This document shows positions 10,943 through 22,442 of a stretch of DNA of 64,000 nt, piece after piece. The notes below the pieces were generated by a model. It worked only from the letters and a program-made list of their open reading frames with translations. It did not search any database and had not been told where the DNA came from. The number at the start of each line of letters is the position of its first letter. The stretch's first letter is position 1. The position numbers and the translations under genes are program-made. Origin of the DNA: Trametopsis cervina (Eukaryota > Basidiomycota > Agaricomycetes > Polyporales > Irpicaceae); NCBI GenBank assembly GCA_022385755.1, contig MU278348.1, positions 1,617,470-1,681,469 of the forward strand. The letters run 5' to 3'.

Positions 10943-11966
10943 GAACCCGTGCTGGCAGAGGGAGAGAGAAATGGGGGTATGAAGGAAAGGAAGGGAAGGA
11001 TGAGAAAGGAGCGTAGCCGAGGGAAAAGAGAGAGTAATAAGTCGGGTAAGGATTCTTCTCAGAGACTGTGCACAATTGACCGTGTCGACAAACAACGACC
11101 CTGTGACACTCAACTACTGGCCAACGAGGCGCATCAGATGCTTGATCTCCGTCTTTCCACCTGCATCTAATACCGACTATTATGTCCACTTCTTCGTTCC
11201 TGCTTTCCCTGAGTCGCCTGCAAACCTGTGCTCCCAGCTGAAGAGCACTCAAACACACATTGGGCAAATTTATAACATCTCATACGGCATTCATGTGTAT
11301 TCTCTCACTTCCTATTTCATGAAACACATGAACAAAGAAGCTCCCGACGCCCAGCACACCAAGGCTTTCTTCCAAATAGCTGTCGTGCTGTCTGAAGGCC
11401 GCCATCGCAGCAACGCGGTGTTGCGCATCATTGGAGGATTGTCACAGCACAATCATGTTACACGAGAGCAGTGCCTGTCTGCCAGTTCGTGACAGCAGCA
11501 CTACACTAATGAATTTTCCGTGCTCAGCGAAGGACCACTTTTCCATTCATGTACCTGAGCCACAATTCATGCACGAGCAAACCGAGTTGAAGGAGCACCT
11601 TTGGTTGAAATATCCGTTTTTATTAAACTCTTACTGATGATTACGAGCGTGAGCGTCGCAGGCGTGGGTTCATAGATGCCATTGCGATGCGGTATTGGGT
11701 ATTCCGGCGTGCTGTGGCTAAGCAGAGAACTCCAAAAGACTGCGCGCATCATTGTTATATATTCGCAGCATTGCGATATGTCTTCGGAGAGCGGTACAGT
11801 ACACTTGACAAAACTCGCTATGTTTGTATGGCTAGATGTCCGGATAAACCCCGGCATTTGAAGAGTACAGTATTTGCCGGTCCGGCAGAATAACTGATTA
11901 GCACGCTTCCACTGCAGATCGCCTTCGATCAAGTCTCACTCTCAGCAAAACCAGAAACCAGCAAAC
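10943..11966. promoter_or_regulatory. Divergent intergenic region between TBC gene and IPK1
   Basis: About 1 kb without a supportable gene; it presumably carries both promoters and 5' UTRs. A pyrimidine-rich stretch on the minus strand (10960-11050) precedes the TBC start. I see no clear TATA box. Confidence 0.5.
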
Positions 11967-13335
11967 ATGACTGTAGACGTAACCTCGACCTCACCAACGG
12001 ATTGGAGGTACATTTCAGAAGGAGGCTCGTCGATTGTCTTTGCATATATTGGACCCAGCAGTCCCCACTTCACCGGTACTGTCATCCGTCTGAGGAAGGC
12101 AGCCCACAAAGATGCTTCCAGCTCTGCTCACCACCAAAATGAGGAACACGAAGAGCCAGACGATCCTGCCATTATATTCCAAAACAGGGTAATTGAACGA
12201 CTCGTCTCCCAAGAGTTCCTCCCCCGGCTGTTGTCTGTGAAGGTCAACAAACAATGGCTGCAGCAGCTTCGCGATCTGAGCGAGGCACATAGACCAGAGG
12301 AAAGAAGAGCAAAAGATGGCATTGCACTAGAGAGGACGAAGGCTGTTCTAGCGGATGACCTTGTAAGCGGTGAAGGCTTCGTTGTAGAAATCAAGGTGGG
12401 CCGCAGTGGATGTCCATGTCAGCCTTGTTCACTGAGTATATGCTAGCCAAAGTGGGGGTTCCTCCCATCTCCAACACACCTCTCACCTCGCAGCAAATCA
12501 GTAAAAACAACAACATGTCGCTTTGATATGCATGCTCATGTCAAATCGACACAAGGAGAGGACGTCGCGCTTGGTTACTGTCCTCTTGATCTGTACTCTG
12601 GGGATGAAGCGCGAATTACGAAGGCCATACATGCGCTATGGGATGCGTGGATAGGCAGTTCAGGCAGCGTAAACAACATGCGCGTATTCTGCAACGGATT
12701 GATGCTAAAACCAAGCTCGCTTGTAAGCCCTTTCCACTCAGCCGTTGCAGTGAACTCAGCAGCAAACGTAGCCCTCAAGTCTGGCCCCTCTTGCTGCCCA
12801 GATTATGAGTCCGAGACACGTCGAACCCAGCCTGATAGACCTTCGAGACAACTTCACCACCACGCTTCGGAGTGTCCTCGTGCAAACGCCTCTTTTGCAA
12901 GATCTTTCATACCTCCAACGATCCCTCGACGCCCTTGACATTGAGGGTCTCTCAGCGCTGTGGGCCGAGTTCCACGCGATAACGGGCGTATCGCCAACGC
13001 CTCCTCTGGGTTCTGGTCTGACCGAACCGACTCTATCAGACTGGGACAAGTTCCTCGACGTCTATCTTAACAAACGCCTCACAATGGACCATGATCACCC
13101 TGACGTCGCCAACCTGCAATACTACTGCCTGGCTTACTTGCTGTCAGCCTCGTTTAAAGACTGCTCGATCATCATTCAAGTGCACCCCTCCGGGAAAAGC
13201 AGCATCGCTCTCATTGATCTCGACGTAAAGCCTATCGACAGACTGCACAAGTGGGCCATACTGGACGCGGACATAGTGAAGGCGTACGAAAAGCTGTCGC
13301 AACCTACGATTTGTGTGGACCAGTTAGCCGAGTAG
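11967..13335 (+). CDS. IPK1: Inositol-pentakisphosphate 2-kinase
   Basis: Three exons: 11967-12395, 12447-12722, 12802-13335 (412 aa, frame intact). The N-terminus has the family pattern W-x-Y-x-x-EGG (WRYISEGGSSIVFAY) followed by VIRLRK. The hallmark EIKPKWGF is formed exactly across intron 1. The C-terminal part has FKDCSIII and IDLDVKPIDRLHKW, both typical of IPK1. Family knowledge: it phosphorylates the 2-hydroxyl of InsP5 to make InsP6 (phytate), which is needed for mRNA export. Length is normal for fungi. Confidence 0.93.
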
Positions 13336-13573
13336 CTGCACGGCCGACTTGCGGCTGACACGCGGTATATATGTTGGAAAAACGTGAATCATTATAACGA
13401 ATCAGAGATGTGGCATGGCAGTCATAACTTTCATATGTGGCATATATTGGCTTCGTGGGTCTTGCATATTCATTCATAGTTGTTTTCTGTCTTGTAAGGG
13501 TACTTTCGGAGATGAGACGCTTCACATGCTTCACATGCGGTATTGAAGCGCATACGGTCCGCCAGTCGGTTGC

Positions 13574-14680
13574 CTATGGTGGTAGGCGTTTCTTGCGCTC
13601 GCGCAGACCATCTTTGATATACAGCCAGTCCATGATGTTGATATCTTTGATTGCCTGGGTCCTCGCACGCATGCCATCCAAGGCTCCCTTAGTCATAGCG
13701 AGAACGTCTAGATCTTGAGCATTTTGGACACCAGCAGAGATACAGAACGCATCCCTGTGTCGACCCAGAGGTTTCTTGAGACCGTTGAGGAACGCCCGCA
13801 CCGCACAATTCTCAAAGTTAGGGCCTGCTATCTTTGCCGTTGCCTTGAATGGGGACAAAGTCCTTGATATGTCATCCTTTCGCGCACCAAGTCCAAGTTT
13901 GATGTGCACACGCTCCATGTAAGTAATCGCCTGGCCCCGTGCAGCCGCTGCGCCCTCCACCTCATCCCAGTCTTCTTCAGGGACTGTGCACAGGAAGTCA
14001 AGATCCTGGGAGCTTGTGATTCCAAGTGAAACAAACAAGTTAAGAATATCGTTCCCTAAGGGGCGCGCCAGTGAGCCAAGAAACTGTTTGACGGCGTGGT
14101 GTCCATCCGGGGACGACGCTCGGGATTCAGGCCGTGAGTCCAGGAGCAGTGTGCCACCATGGTAGAAACGAGGAGAATCCGGCTCCTTCAAGACCAGCTT
14201 GGTAGGCGATGGGAAGGGCGACAGGCCAAAAAGAGGCCCTTCGTAAGAAGGAGGTGTGAAGCAACCACGCGTCGGCGAGGGGAAGGGCGACGGGCCAAAA
14301 AGGGGTTCTTCATCGTAGGAGCGAGAAGTGAAGCAACCACGTGTAGGAGTCACGTCGCCAGACGGTAAAGCAAGAGTATTGAGTTCGGTACTGCTGCCGC
14401 CACTTTCCGAGCTCCCTTCAGAGAAAGTAAGGTCGGGGGTAGCATGGCGAGTGTCCAGGACTGGAGAAGAGAGCCGACTTAGAATGGAGGTCCCGCCCCG
14501 TCGACCAACTGGCACTAGCAGAGTGGCTTCACGTCGAACGCGTGAAGGAGAACGCCCAGCGGCTCGAGCCGCTCGTCGGTTCCCTTGCCGTTGGAGATTT
14601 TGCATGGTGTCATAAACTTGGTTATGTTTCTTTGGAACAAACATACGCGGATACACTAGACGTCGCATGATTTCTTTCAA
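13574..14680 (-). CDS. Unrecognised protein with two copies of an unnamed C-terminal domain
   Basis: Single exon, 368 aa. The N-terminal half is disordered and basic, with a duplicated segment of about 25 residues containing PTRGCFT and SPFPSPT (DNA about 14190-14345). The C-terminal half has two related domains of about 70 residues. One starts VKQFLGSLARPLG and contains LGITSSQDLDFL; the other starts VRAFLNGLKKPLG and contains AGVQNAQDLDVL, ending IKDGL. A third copy occurs in the gene at 17642-18675. A helical, SAM-like fold is only a guess. Met-1 (14680) or Met-5 could be the start. Confidence 0.7.
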   Translation of the reverse strand: MKEIMRRLVYPRMFVPKKHNQVYDTMQNLQRQGNRRAARAAGRSPSRVRREATLLVPVGRRGGTSILSRLSSPVLDTRHATPDLTFSEGSSESGGSSTELNTLALPSGDVTPTRGCFTSRSYDEEPLFGPSPFPSPTRGCFTPPSYEGPLFGLSPFPSPTKLVLKEPDSPRFYHGGTLLLDSRPESRASSPDGHHAVKQFLGSLARPLGNDILNLFVSLGITSSQDLDFLCTVPEEDWDEVEGAAAARGQAITYMERVHIKLGLGARKDDISRTLSPFKATAKIAGPNFENCAVRAFLNGLKKPLGRHRDAFCISAGVQNAQDLDVLAMTKGALDGMRARTQAIKDINIMDWLYIKDGLRERKKRLPP

Positions 14681-15518
14681 GTATTTGTTGTGGGTAGTTT
14701 GGTAAGTGACGCACCTGGCTTCGAGTTCCTGACAAGCTGTAAGGGTGCATCCTCTGTTCTTTTGTGTAACGTATCTGCGTGGTGTTCTTGCTCGTGGTGT
14801 TGCTAGTAATTCCGTAAGTCAGCCGCCGTAGTCGAACGTACTGGGAGCTGGGCTACGTACTACGAATGCCTGTTCGTCTTTAGCCACATGTCCACCACCG
14901 GTTTGGTAAAGGTTTGAGTTGAAGGGCTGGAGAATGGTGTCAGTCTCGGTAGAAGATGTCGAGGTTTGTGATTGTGAAGGACGGAAAGTATGCCTGTCTC
15001 GGATGCGTAAGCTCGAAGTTCAACTATGTTAAGCGCTGAGGCTAAGCACTCACATGGTTAGAGCACCAGCGTCGATTAGTACAGGTGAGGTTGGTTGGGT
15101 AAGTACAGAAGGGAAAGCTAACGATACAGAGGTGGTGGTAGTGAACAAGATGCGTGAGGGGAGGGACAGCGATAGGCGGGGATTTATACTCGCGAAGTCG
15201 ACAAAGAGGCTGACCGTCCCAGAAAGGAACTTTGTCGAAGAAGACACAGCTAGGCTTCCTTTTTCGTCATTGGGACTTTATGGCCTGTCTTGTCGTCTTT
15301 GGGGGCTGACATCCAGACTTGACAATGGTTGACAAGCGAACAAGTACAAAGGAAGGAAAGGAGGTGTGAAGGGAGATCATATTGAAGGCGATGAAACATA
15401 CATTACTACTACAGGATAAGTTACCTATGAGAGATTCAAAGTGAGTCAAAGCCAACATGCGCAAAAGGCACGCAACATACGTACAATGCAACCCACACAA
15501 GCGGAGAAGCATACATCT
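14681..15518. other. Intergenic region, no gene seen
   Basis: About 0.8 kb lies between the 5' end of the unnamed-domain gene and the 3' end of the ING gene. Short open frames here lack family resemblance or plausible splicing. Confidence 0.5.
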
Positions 15519-16947
15519 TCATGCAGAGGTAGTACGAGCCCCAGCACGGGCACCGCCACTGCGCCTTTTGCCACCTCGTGCACTTCGCTTAGTGGCGCGT
15601 TTTGCTTGACATGTTTCACAAATCCACGTTCCTTCAGGAGCTACAGTAAGCCCGATGCATGCCAAGTGGAACTATGCGAATGAATGTTTTAGAGAAATGA
15701 ATGGCGCTGGAGGATAGCGTTTACTCACCCATTCCCGTGTGCAGTCGCCGTCATCACATGCTATCATCTCCCCGAAGCTAACCCTCTCGCAGAAGCAATA
15801 TGTCTTTCCGTCATCAGCATCGCCATCGCCTTCTGCTGCCGCAGCACCCCCGTCAGTATCAACTTCCGCAACAACTGGCGGGGTGGGGTTGGCGAAGGAC
15901 CGCGCCACCGGCATGCCGGGACCCTCCAGTTGACCGATGGCCCATTCAGATACTCCGTTACGTGTAGTTGCTGTATCATTGAGGGAGCCGTTGACGTAAG
16001 GGACTGGGAGAGAAGGATGTGAGGAGGAAGGGGGATGATTGAACTCCGGGCGAGCGTCTTCACCTTGCGCAGAGACTGCTTGACCGCGAACACGCTTAAC
16101 GGAAGATGTAGAACTTCCGGCACGATTCGATGTGTTTTGACGCGACATTTGAGGCGGGAGAGCAGAAGCGGGAAGGTGCGATGCTACTGAGAGGACTGAT
16201 TCGGTTGGTGAAGCGACACGTTCCGTCCTGGGAGGGCCGCAGGTGTGAATGAGATTCGTAGCCTGAGAGACTGTGGACATACTTTTTACGAGCTCCATTT
16301 CTTACACGCGAGGCCTCTCCTGCCCGGGGCTTAGAAGGGCTTTTGGCGATAGTCTCTCCATCGTCGGCAACGACGCGCCTGCGCTTATTGGGAGTGGCGT
16401 CCATCGCAGTCCCGTTCGTCAAAAGAGCTGATCTTCGTTGTCGGCGCCCACCCTCTCCAGACATTCCCGTAGGGACGTATGAACGCGCCGCAACGTGAGG
16501 GTAGACCGTCTTCCTCGACAACATGCCCGCCATTATGCCATACTCCGGCTCCGGGATGTGGTCGAGCAAGTTCGTCATGTGGGCTTGATGGCCTCGTAGG
16601 GCATCGGCAGCATGACATGCGACGCGAATCTTGTCGTCCGCACCTGGCTTGAGCTTGCTTACCTCATCTGCGATGTCGGCGAGGAGGTAGAGACGTTCTT
16701 CTTTCGAGGGATGATTTTCGATCATGGTGGTAAGCTGGATCACCTTATTAGTGACAGCAGTCATGGAGGAAGAAAGGACGGCATCAAGCTCGCGCAAATC
16801 TGCGAAGTTGCGAGAGAGGTCGAGTGGGAGGGAGTCGAGGGAGTGCGTGTACTCTGTGAGAAGTGCAAGGGAGTGGGCAGTACGCGCGGGGGACGATGTG
16901 ACAGTCGTCGACGACAGTGGTGGTCTTGGGGGGCCCATTGAGGACAT
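15519..16947 (-). CDS. ING-family chromatin protein with C-terminal PHD finger
   Basis: Three exons: 16947-16283, 16227-15729, 15671-15519 (438 aa, frame intact). Residues about 22-110 match the helical ING N-terminal domain (LLTEYTHSLDSLPLDL, LRELDAVL). The middle is basic and disordered with nuclear-localisation-like KRRR. The PHD finger is completed across intron 2: CFCERVSFGEMIACDD, then EWFHLACIGL, then TWICETC, giving the C4HC3 zinc ligands. Family knowledge: ING PHD fingers bind H3K4me3 and tether histone acetyltransferase or deacetylase complexes (Yng1, Yng2 or Pho23 type). Which complex cannot be told here. Confidence 0.9.
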
Positions 16948-17641
16948 GGTGTTGAGAGCGTCGCTATGTGTGCTGTGGTCGTCGTGGTAAGCAAAAGGCT
17001 GCAGAGTCCCAGAGGACCACTGGCCTCGGACATGGCCCGTGCGCTAACAATACCAAAACAATTCGGTATATTGTAGACGCTTATTAGACGCCAATCAACC
17101 TGGCAAACGCCGAAAGATACTGGAGTGTCTATTTGGAGAAGAGTGAACGACACTTGCGCTCACTGCTGAACTCATTGAACTGGATACCTGAGACCACCCA
17201 GTGGTCACTTGCCCTTATCAGCTTGCGATATTGGCCATGGCAACATGTCATAAGCTACGCTTTCCTTGATCGGTCCAAAAATCGACTTCTCACCGTTGAC
17301 AACATTGCGAACGTGTTTGAGCAGTAACGGCGGCCAGATACAATAAAAGTCTATAGCCAAGAAGTCTCGCTGTATGGAAAGGGTTGTGCTATTCTGTGGC
17401 CAATGTAGGGCCAACGGCTCGTTATGACATCGCTTGTGATGGATGGCACGTAGCATGGTCATGGCCTGAAGGGACTGTGGCCATTGCTATGTCAAACACA
17501 TGGAAACACTGCAATATGATGGCGTGCATATAAAGAGCACTACATCTGTATTGATATTGCAGAAAACAACGCTCCCTGGCCCCTTTCTATCGCTAGGTTC
17601 ACTGAGATCGACTACCTGCGAGTGCTACCAAGATACGCACG
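16948..17641. promoter_or_regulatory. Divergent intergenic region between ING gene and unnamed-domain gene 2
   Basis: About 0.7 kb with no supportable gene, expected to hold both promoters. A TATAAAG-like motif on the plus strand at about 17530 lies about 110 nt before the start of the next gene. Confidence 0.45.
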
Positions 17642-18675
17642 ATGTATGTACTCTCCAACACACGTGACCTCTCACTCACTCATCGTACTTGTTAGGTCAG
17701 CCAACCGCATAAATGACAAGGACCCTCACTCTAACGATAGTACTCGAAACAGTACAGGACCAGACAGGGTGAGCGGTAGCTTAAACGGCCACACAGTGGA
17801 AGGTGAATAAATGTGTACTTATACAGCCTATATCTTACGGTGGTTTCAGATCCTGCGCGAGGAAGAACGCCAGTTCGTACGGCTGACCCTCGAGTGCATC
17901 CAGATGTGCACTCTCCCACCTCATCGCCCAGGTCCTCACAATCCAACAATCGGCGATATCAACCTTATCCCAGCAAGCCGCCGAGTGTACGATTTAGCAA
18001 GGACGCCAGTGGAGAAGACCCTCGACCACGTAATACCCAAGGTAAAGCAGAATGTGCGTCCTATATTCTTTCACTTCCGTTAGTGGCACACTAACTCACT
18101 CACCACTAACAGCGACCAGTGAAGAACCAGCGTCTGCACGAAACGGTTCGCATACACCAACTGTCGATGGCCAATTAAATTCGCCACTCGATGTGGCGTC
18201 GCCTGATGGACTAGCTACACTGAAGAAATTTCTGGATTGCTTCAACTCTGGTATCAAATACGAACCGGGCCCATCGCAGACTGGATTGCGGGGGGCACAA
18301 GGAAGCCTGGTCACTGCAGCAGACCAGGAACTCGACAGTGCTACATCAGACGCGATCGGGCGAGGGTTGATGAGGGTTGACTCCGAAGGCAATCTTGTTA
18401 TCATACAATCCATTCCTGAATACAGGAAGCGAGCCTATCCGCCCATTCGTTTGTTCCTAGAAGACTGTCTGAAGAGGCCATGCGAGCAAGAAGTGGCGAC
18501 GTTCAATAACCTCGGTATCTCGACAATGCACGAAATCGACCTTGTCATCGAACACAAGCTGGAGAATCAATTATTCAACGTACTCGCTCAGCACCACGTT
18601 CCGTGGGTGTCAGTCATGTGTATCCAAAGCGGACTGAAGCAGATCAAAGATGCCCGAAGAGCTGCTCGTGGCTGA
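17642..18675 (+). CDS. Second protein with the unnamed domain of 13574-14680
   Basis: Best model: 17642-17643, 17696-17775, 17850-18041, 18113-18675 (278 aa). In it the ATG is split by an intron (AT|G); starting instead at ATG 17646 without that intron is also in frame. The N-terminal half is Ser/Pro-rich and disordered. The C-terminal domain (IRLFLEDCLKRP, NNLGISTMHEIDLV, IQSGLKQIKD) aligns with both domains of the gene at 13574-14680. The donor at 17776 (GTAGCT) is weak but restores the frame. Function unknown. Confidence 0.6.
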
Positions 18676-18828
18676 TCTCTTTTGACTGGCCGTTCGCAGG
18701 TGCGAGGAGCTCTTTACTACCTCGCATAGAACCTATGCATTGTATGAATGTAACTACCAGTATGTGACTATGCCTATATGATATGTATGCACAAATGGGT
18801 TAAACCTTTACGTGGCGGCCAATCCCAG

Positions 18829-20121
18829 CTACTCATGATCGGTCTTTTCCACAGCAACGGGCTCCGTATCGTCTTTTGCTCCTTCTTCGACTTCAGGCTG
18901 TGTTTCCTCTACCTCAGTCGTCACATCCTCTACCTCAGCCTTCACATTCTCTACCTCAGCTGGCCCGTCCTCTTCCTCAGGCGCCGCGCCCTCTGCCTCA
19001 TACTTTGCTCCTTCTGCTTCAGGCAAGGTCTCTTCTCCGCCTGCGGGTGTCTCCTGAGCGAGTTCTTCACTTTCTTCGGTAGTGTCAATAACTTGCGAGG
19101 CTTGATTAGCTTTCTCGACTGCTGCATCGACCAGTTGTCGCACAGCGTGAACAACGCTTTCGCTTGATCGCCAAATTCCCCATTCCCCTGCACCACCGAC
19201 ACCCATTCCCATCCCTTGTTTCCTGAATCGCATTGCACTAGGTATCCATGCACCAGCGCTTAGATGTATTTCCTGCAAACCGAGGGGAAGCAATGCGTCT
19301 AATAAACCCTGTACCGTCCCCGGATTGATGCCGGAACCGGGAAGTATGGAGATCTTGTGTTCCCCTTCCGCGACTGACGACGAGCGTTGTACCAGACTCT
19401 TGAGTACTTCGAGCGAGTCAGATGATGTCGCCTTTGGCCCCAGGCCACTATGTCACTGGTGATCAATAAAGCACTTCGTACATGGTACCTGCTATGTCAC
19501 CTGGTTAAAATCCGTGTAACACCACTAATGTGGGAGATGCTCGAGAACGCTTATGGGGACGAATGTCAGACATTGTGGGTTGAAGACTAAGCGAGATATC
19601 TTACCATCTTCTGCATTCTCTGCCATGTCAAAGGCCCTGTGAAAGCAGACTGGGCGTAGTCGAATTGTGATTCGCTAGTGGCTTGACGGCGATTATTTAC
19701 CTTCCATAGGTAGAGCCTCTCGCACTAGCCTGTACAGCTAGCGTCAGTCACAGACAATACAAGCATAAGGCAGAACGAGCACGGACCGCGAGGTAGTTCT
19801 CACATCAACTTTCCCGTAAGCGTCGAGAGCACCAAAGACTACGCCCTGCGCACCCGCGGCCTTGAAAGCACGGATATCCTCAACCATAACATCCACTTCC
19901 CAAAACGTGTAGTAGAAATCCCCGGTGCGTGGCCTTATCATCGCCATAATGGGGGTATTCGGTGCGGCTCTTTTGATTTGTTTGAATAGTCCCATACTAG
20001 GAGTGGTACCTCCACCGATGCCTATGTTACCGCATAATTCGAGTCTATTCGCGCCACCTCGAACTGCTCTGACGACGGTTGCGTGATCAGCATGCCGCAC
20101 TGAGTTGATTTTGATGAACAT
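18829..20121 (-). CDS. CutC-family protein with acidic C-terminal repeat tail
   Basis: Five exons: 20121-19804, 19737-19701, 19649-19605, 19549-19501, 19447-18829 (355 aa, frame intact). CutC signatures: GGANRLELC, GGGTTPSMGL, MIRPRTGDFYY, FHRAFDMAENAED (across intron 2), GVTRILTSG (across intron 4), ILPGSGINPGTV and EIHLSAG. The family is a TIM-barrel linked to copper homeostasis in bacteria and eukaryotes, though the biochemical role is disputed. The barrel ends near residue 250. The remaining about 100 residues are strongly acidic and include tandem 7-residue units (AEVENVK, AEVEDVT, TEVEETQ). Exon 4 uses an AAG acceptor. Confidence 0.85.
18905..18988 (-). repeat. 21-bp coding minisatellite in the CutC-like gene
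   Basis: Four tandem 21-bp units on the plus strand, each beginning TCCTCTACCTCAG or a close variant, encode the heptad-length acidic repeats of the tail. A degraded fifth copy may precede them at about 18884. Confidence 0.75.
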
Positions 20122-20426
20122 ACGCAGAGGCAGACTCTACGGAGTCCACACAGACTTCAACGTTAAATACCATTCGAGGAGGGACTTTCAAGGTTATTAC
20201 GATGCAACACAGCGGTAGAGCGCAACATGCGTCCTCGGATCTATACGCCACGCGAGACGCACGTGATAAATCTCAGATTTAGTCCAACGCCACAAAGGGT
20301 ACGTAGAATTTGATCACTTGCTCCTTCCTGCAAACTGGTTTGAGCCAATTGCTACAAGTGGGCCAGCAAAAGGGTATGTAAGACAGTCGTTTTATTTACA
20401 GATGCTAAATTATTTACCAAGGTAGT
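20122..20426. promoter_or_regulatory. Bidirectional promoter region CutC/TRM6
   Basis: 305 bp separate the two divergent start codons. No coding sequence and no clear TATA box. Confidence 0.5.
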
Positions 20427-22272
20427 ATGGATTCGGATGCAGGACCATCCAATGTCCCTTCAAATAACGAGTCGACGCAAGTGATTCAAGCGGGGTATAC
20501 TGTCCTCTTGAAATTACCCAATGGCGACATACGAACACAAAAATTGGAGAAGAATGGGTATGCTGGATGCCTAGCGTAGAGAGATAACAATAACTCACAT
20601 CATCGCAGTACTGTCAGCTTGGGGAAATACGGGTCATTTCGCGTCAATGACATAGTTGGCCAACCTTTCGGTTTGTCATACGACATAGTCGATCGAACCC
20701 TGAAAGTTGTTCCACCTAGAACTATTGTGGAAGTAGGTACGGTATTTGCAAGCGACCATAGAGCTCTTGTTGAAGCTTGTTCTATTGTGCAGAGGATACA
20801 GATGCTACCAATGAACTTATCAACGATGGGGATCTTGTTCAACCGCTTACTCTCAAGGAGATAGAAGACCTCAAAAACTCGAACCTCCACGTATCTGTGT
20901 GTAGCCCTAATTTCAGTACATACGAGTATAAGCATTGAACATATACACAGGAAATCATCCAGAAACAGATTGAACAGCATGCAAACTATCAGCTGAAGAC
21001 GGAGTATAGCAAGGAAAAGTATAAGAAACGCAAAGAAGCGAAGTAAGACCACGACATGTCATATCTCTAGTTTTATGCTGTTGCTTACAAATATGGCCGT
21101 AGATACTCGAAGGGATTCACCACCGTAATTCCGACATTGTTCAACGTCTGTGACTACTGGTTCAGGAAGGATCATGACCGCCTGAGAGATATTCGACCGG
21201 ATTCACTGTCTCAGATACTGAATCTGGCGAGTATACGGCCTGGAGGACGATACCTAGCTGTTGATGATGCCTCGGGCATCGTCGTTGCGGGAATCGTGCA
21301 CAGAATGGGTGGTACGTAGTCCTCTCACTCGATTCCTTTGATCGTGGCCGACATGCATCCCGTCAGGCGAGGGTCGACTGATTACACTCTGTGATATTGA
21401 CTCCCCTCCGGCCTACCCTTGTATGACACATATGAACTTTACGAAGGAGCAGACTTCAGTCATGTCTACTCTAAATTGGGCCACGGGCGATGAAGATTAT
21501 ACTCCAGGTAAATATCGCCGACAGATATCTTTTTCAATCGTTGACGGACGTATAGTGCTCCCATCTATTGATCCCCCAACCGGTGAATTCAAATCTGAGG
21601 GGCAAAAGGCACGTCTCAACAAGCGTAAAGTCGCCATCGATGCACTGTTCCAAACCCGAGAAGAGTTATTTGCAGGCGAGTTTGACGGGTAAGTTTCTGA
21701 CTCGCTGTTCGGATCGACCCACAGCACTCATGTCTTCTAGGCTTATCATTGCAAGCCAGTATGACCCATGGTCTATCATCGAAAGACTGGGGCCGTATCT
21801 CGGGGGTTCAGCTTCAATAGTCGTCCATAGCCCACAAGTGCAGGTAAAGGTCTAGTCTCGAACGTTGTGATAACAACTTATAGTCAAATGTCCGTAGATA
21901 CTATCCGACCTACACGTCAAGCTCAGAGATATGTCGGGATTCCTGGGAACATCTCTAACGGAAAGCTTCCTGAGGAAATATCAGGTATGTCTTATCGTTC
22001 GGTGAGCGGCCTACTTGCTCATATGAGTGGTCTAGGTACTCCCTGGACGTACGCATCCAACCATGAATACATCCGGGACAGGGGGCTTTATTTTACATAC
22101 CATCAAGGTTTATGATGACCCTGCGGCATCCTCTGTTTTGGCGCATCGTAGAAAAGCTAAAATCCCGCGAATCGAGGAGAATGGGCCTCCAGAAACGCCC
22201 GAAATGTTGACAGGAGGTACTGAACAGATAGTGTTAAGTGCGGAAGAGCTTCAAGAGGATATTGCGAGCTAG
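20427..22272 (+). CDS. TRM6: tRNA (adenine-58-N1) methyltransferase non-catalytic subunit
   Basis: Ten exons: 20427-20557, 20609-20736, 20793-20896, 20951-21042, 21103-21311, 21367-21507, 21556-21688, 21741-21843, 21898-21984, 22036-22272 (454 aa, frame intact). Family features: VLLKLPNGDIRT, TVSLGKYGSF, KYSKGFTTVIPT, a degenerate methyltransferase fold around RYLAVDDASGIVVAG, and the C-terminal YQVLPGRTHPTM restored across intron 9. Family knowledge: Trm6 (Gcd10) pairs with catalytic Trm61 and binds tRNA for m1A58, including on initiator tRNA-Met. Intron 6 (48 nt) is in frame and could be retained. Confidence 0.9.
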
Positions 22273-22442
22273 AACAACGATGTATCCTGGGTCAGCAGGA
22301 TAGCACTGCCTTGCCATGATGCATCGTTCGAATCCTGCCAGTATTATTCCATGTGTACCAGAGACTTACATCGCATTAATGTAACGTGCTATGGTATCAC
22401 GTACCCAGTGAAGCAGAGACTGTCTATCCAATGTTCTGTATC

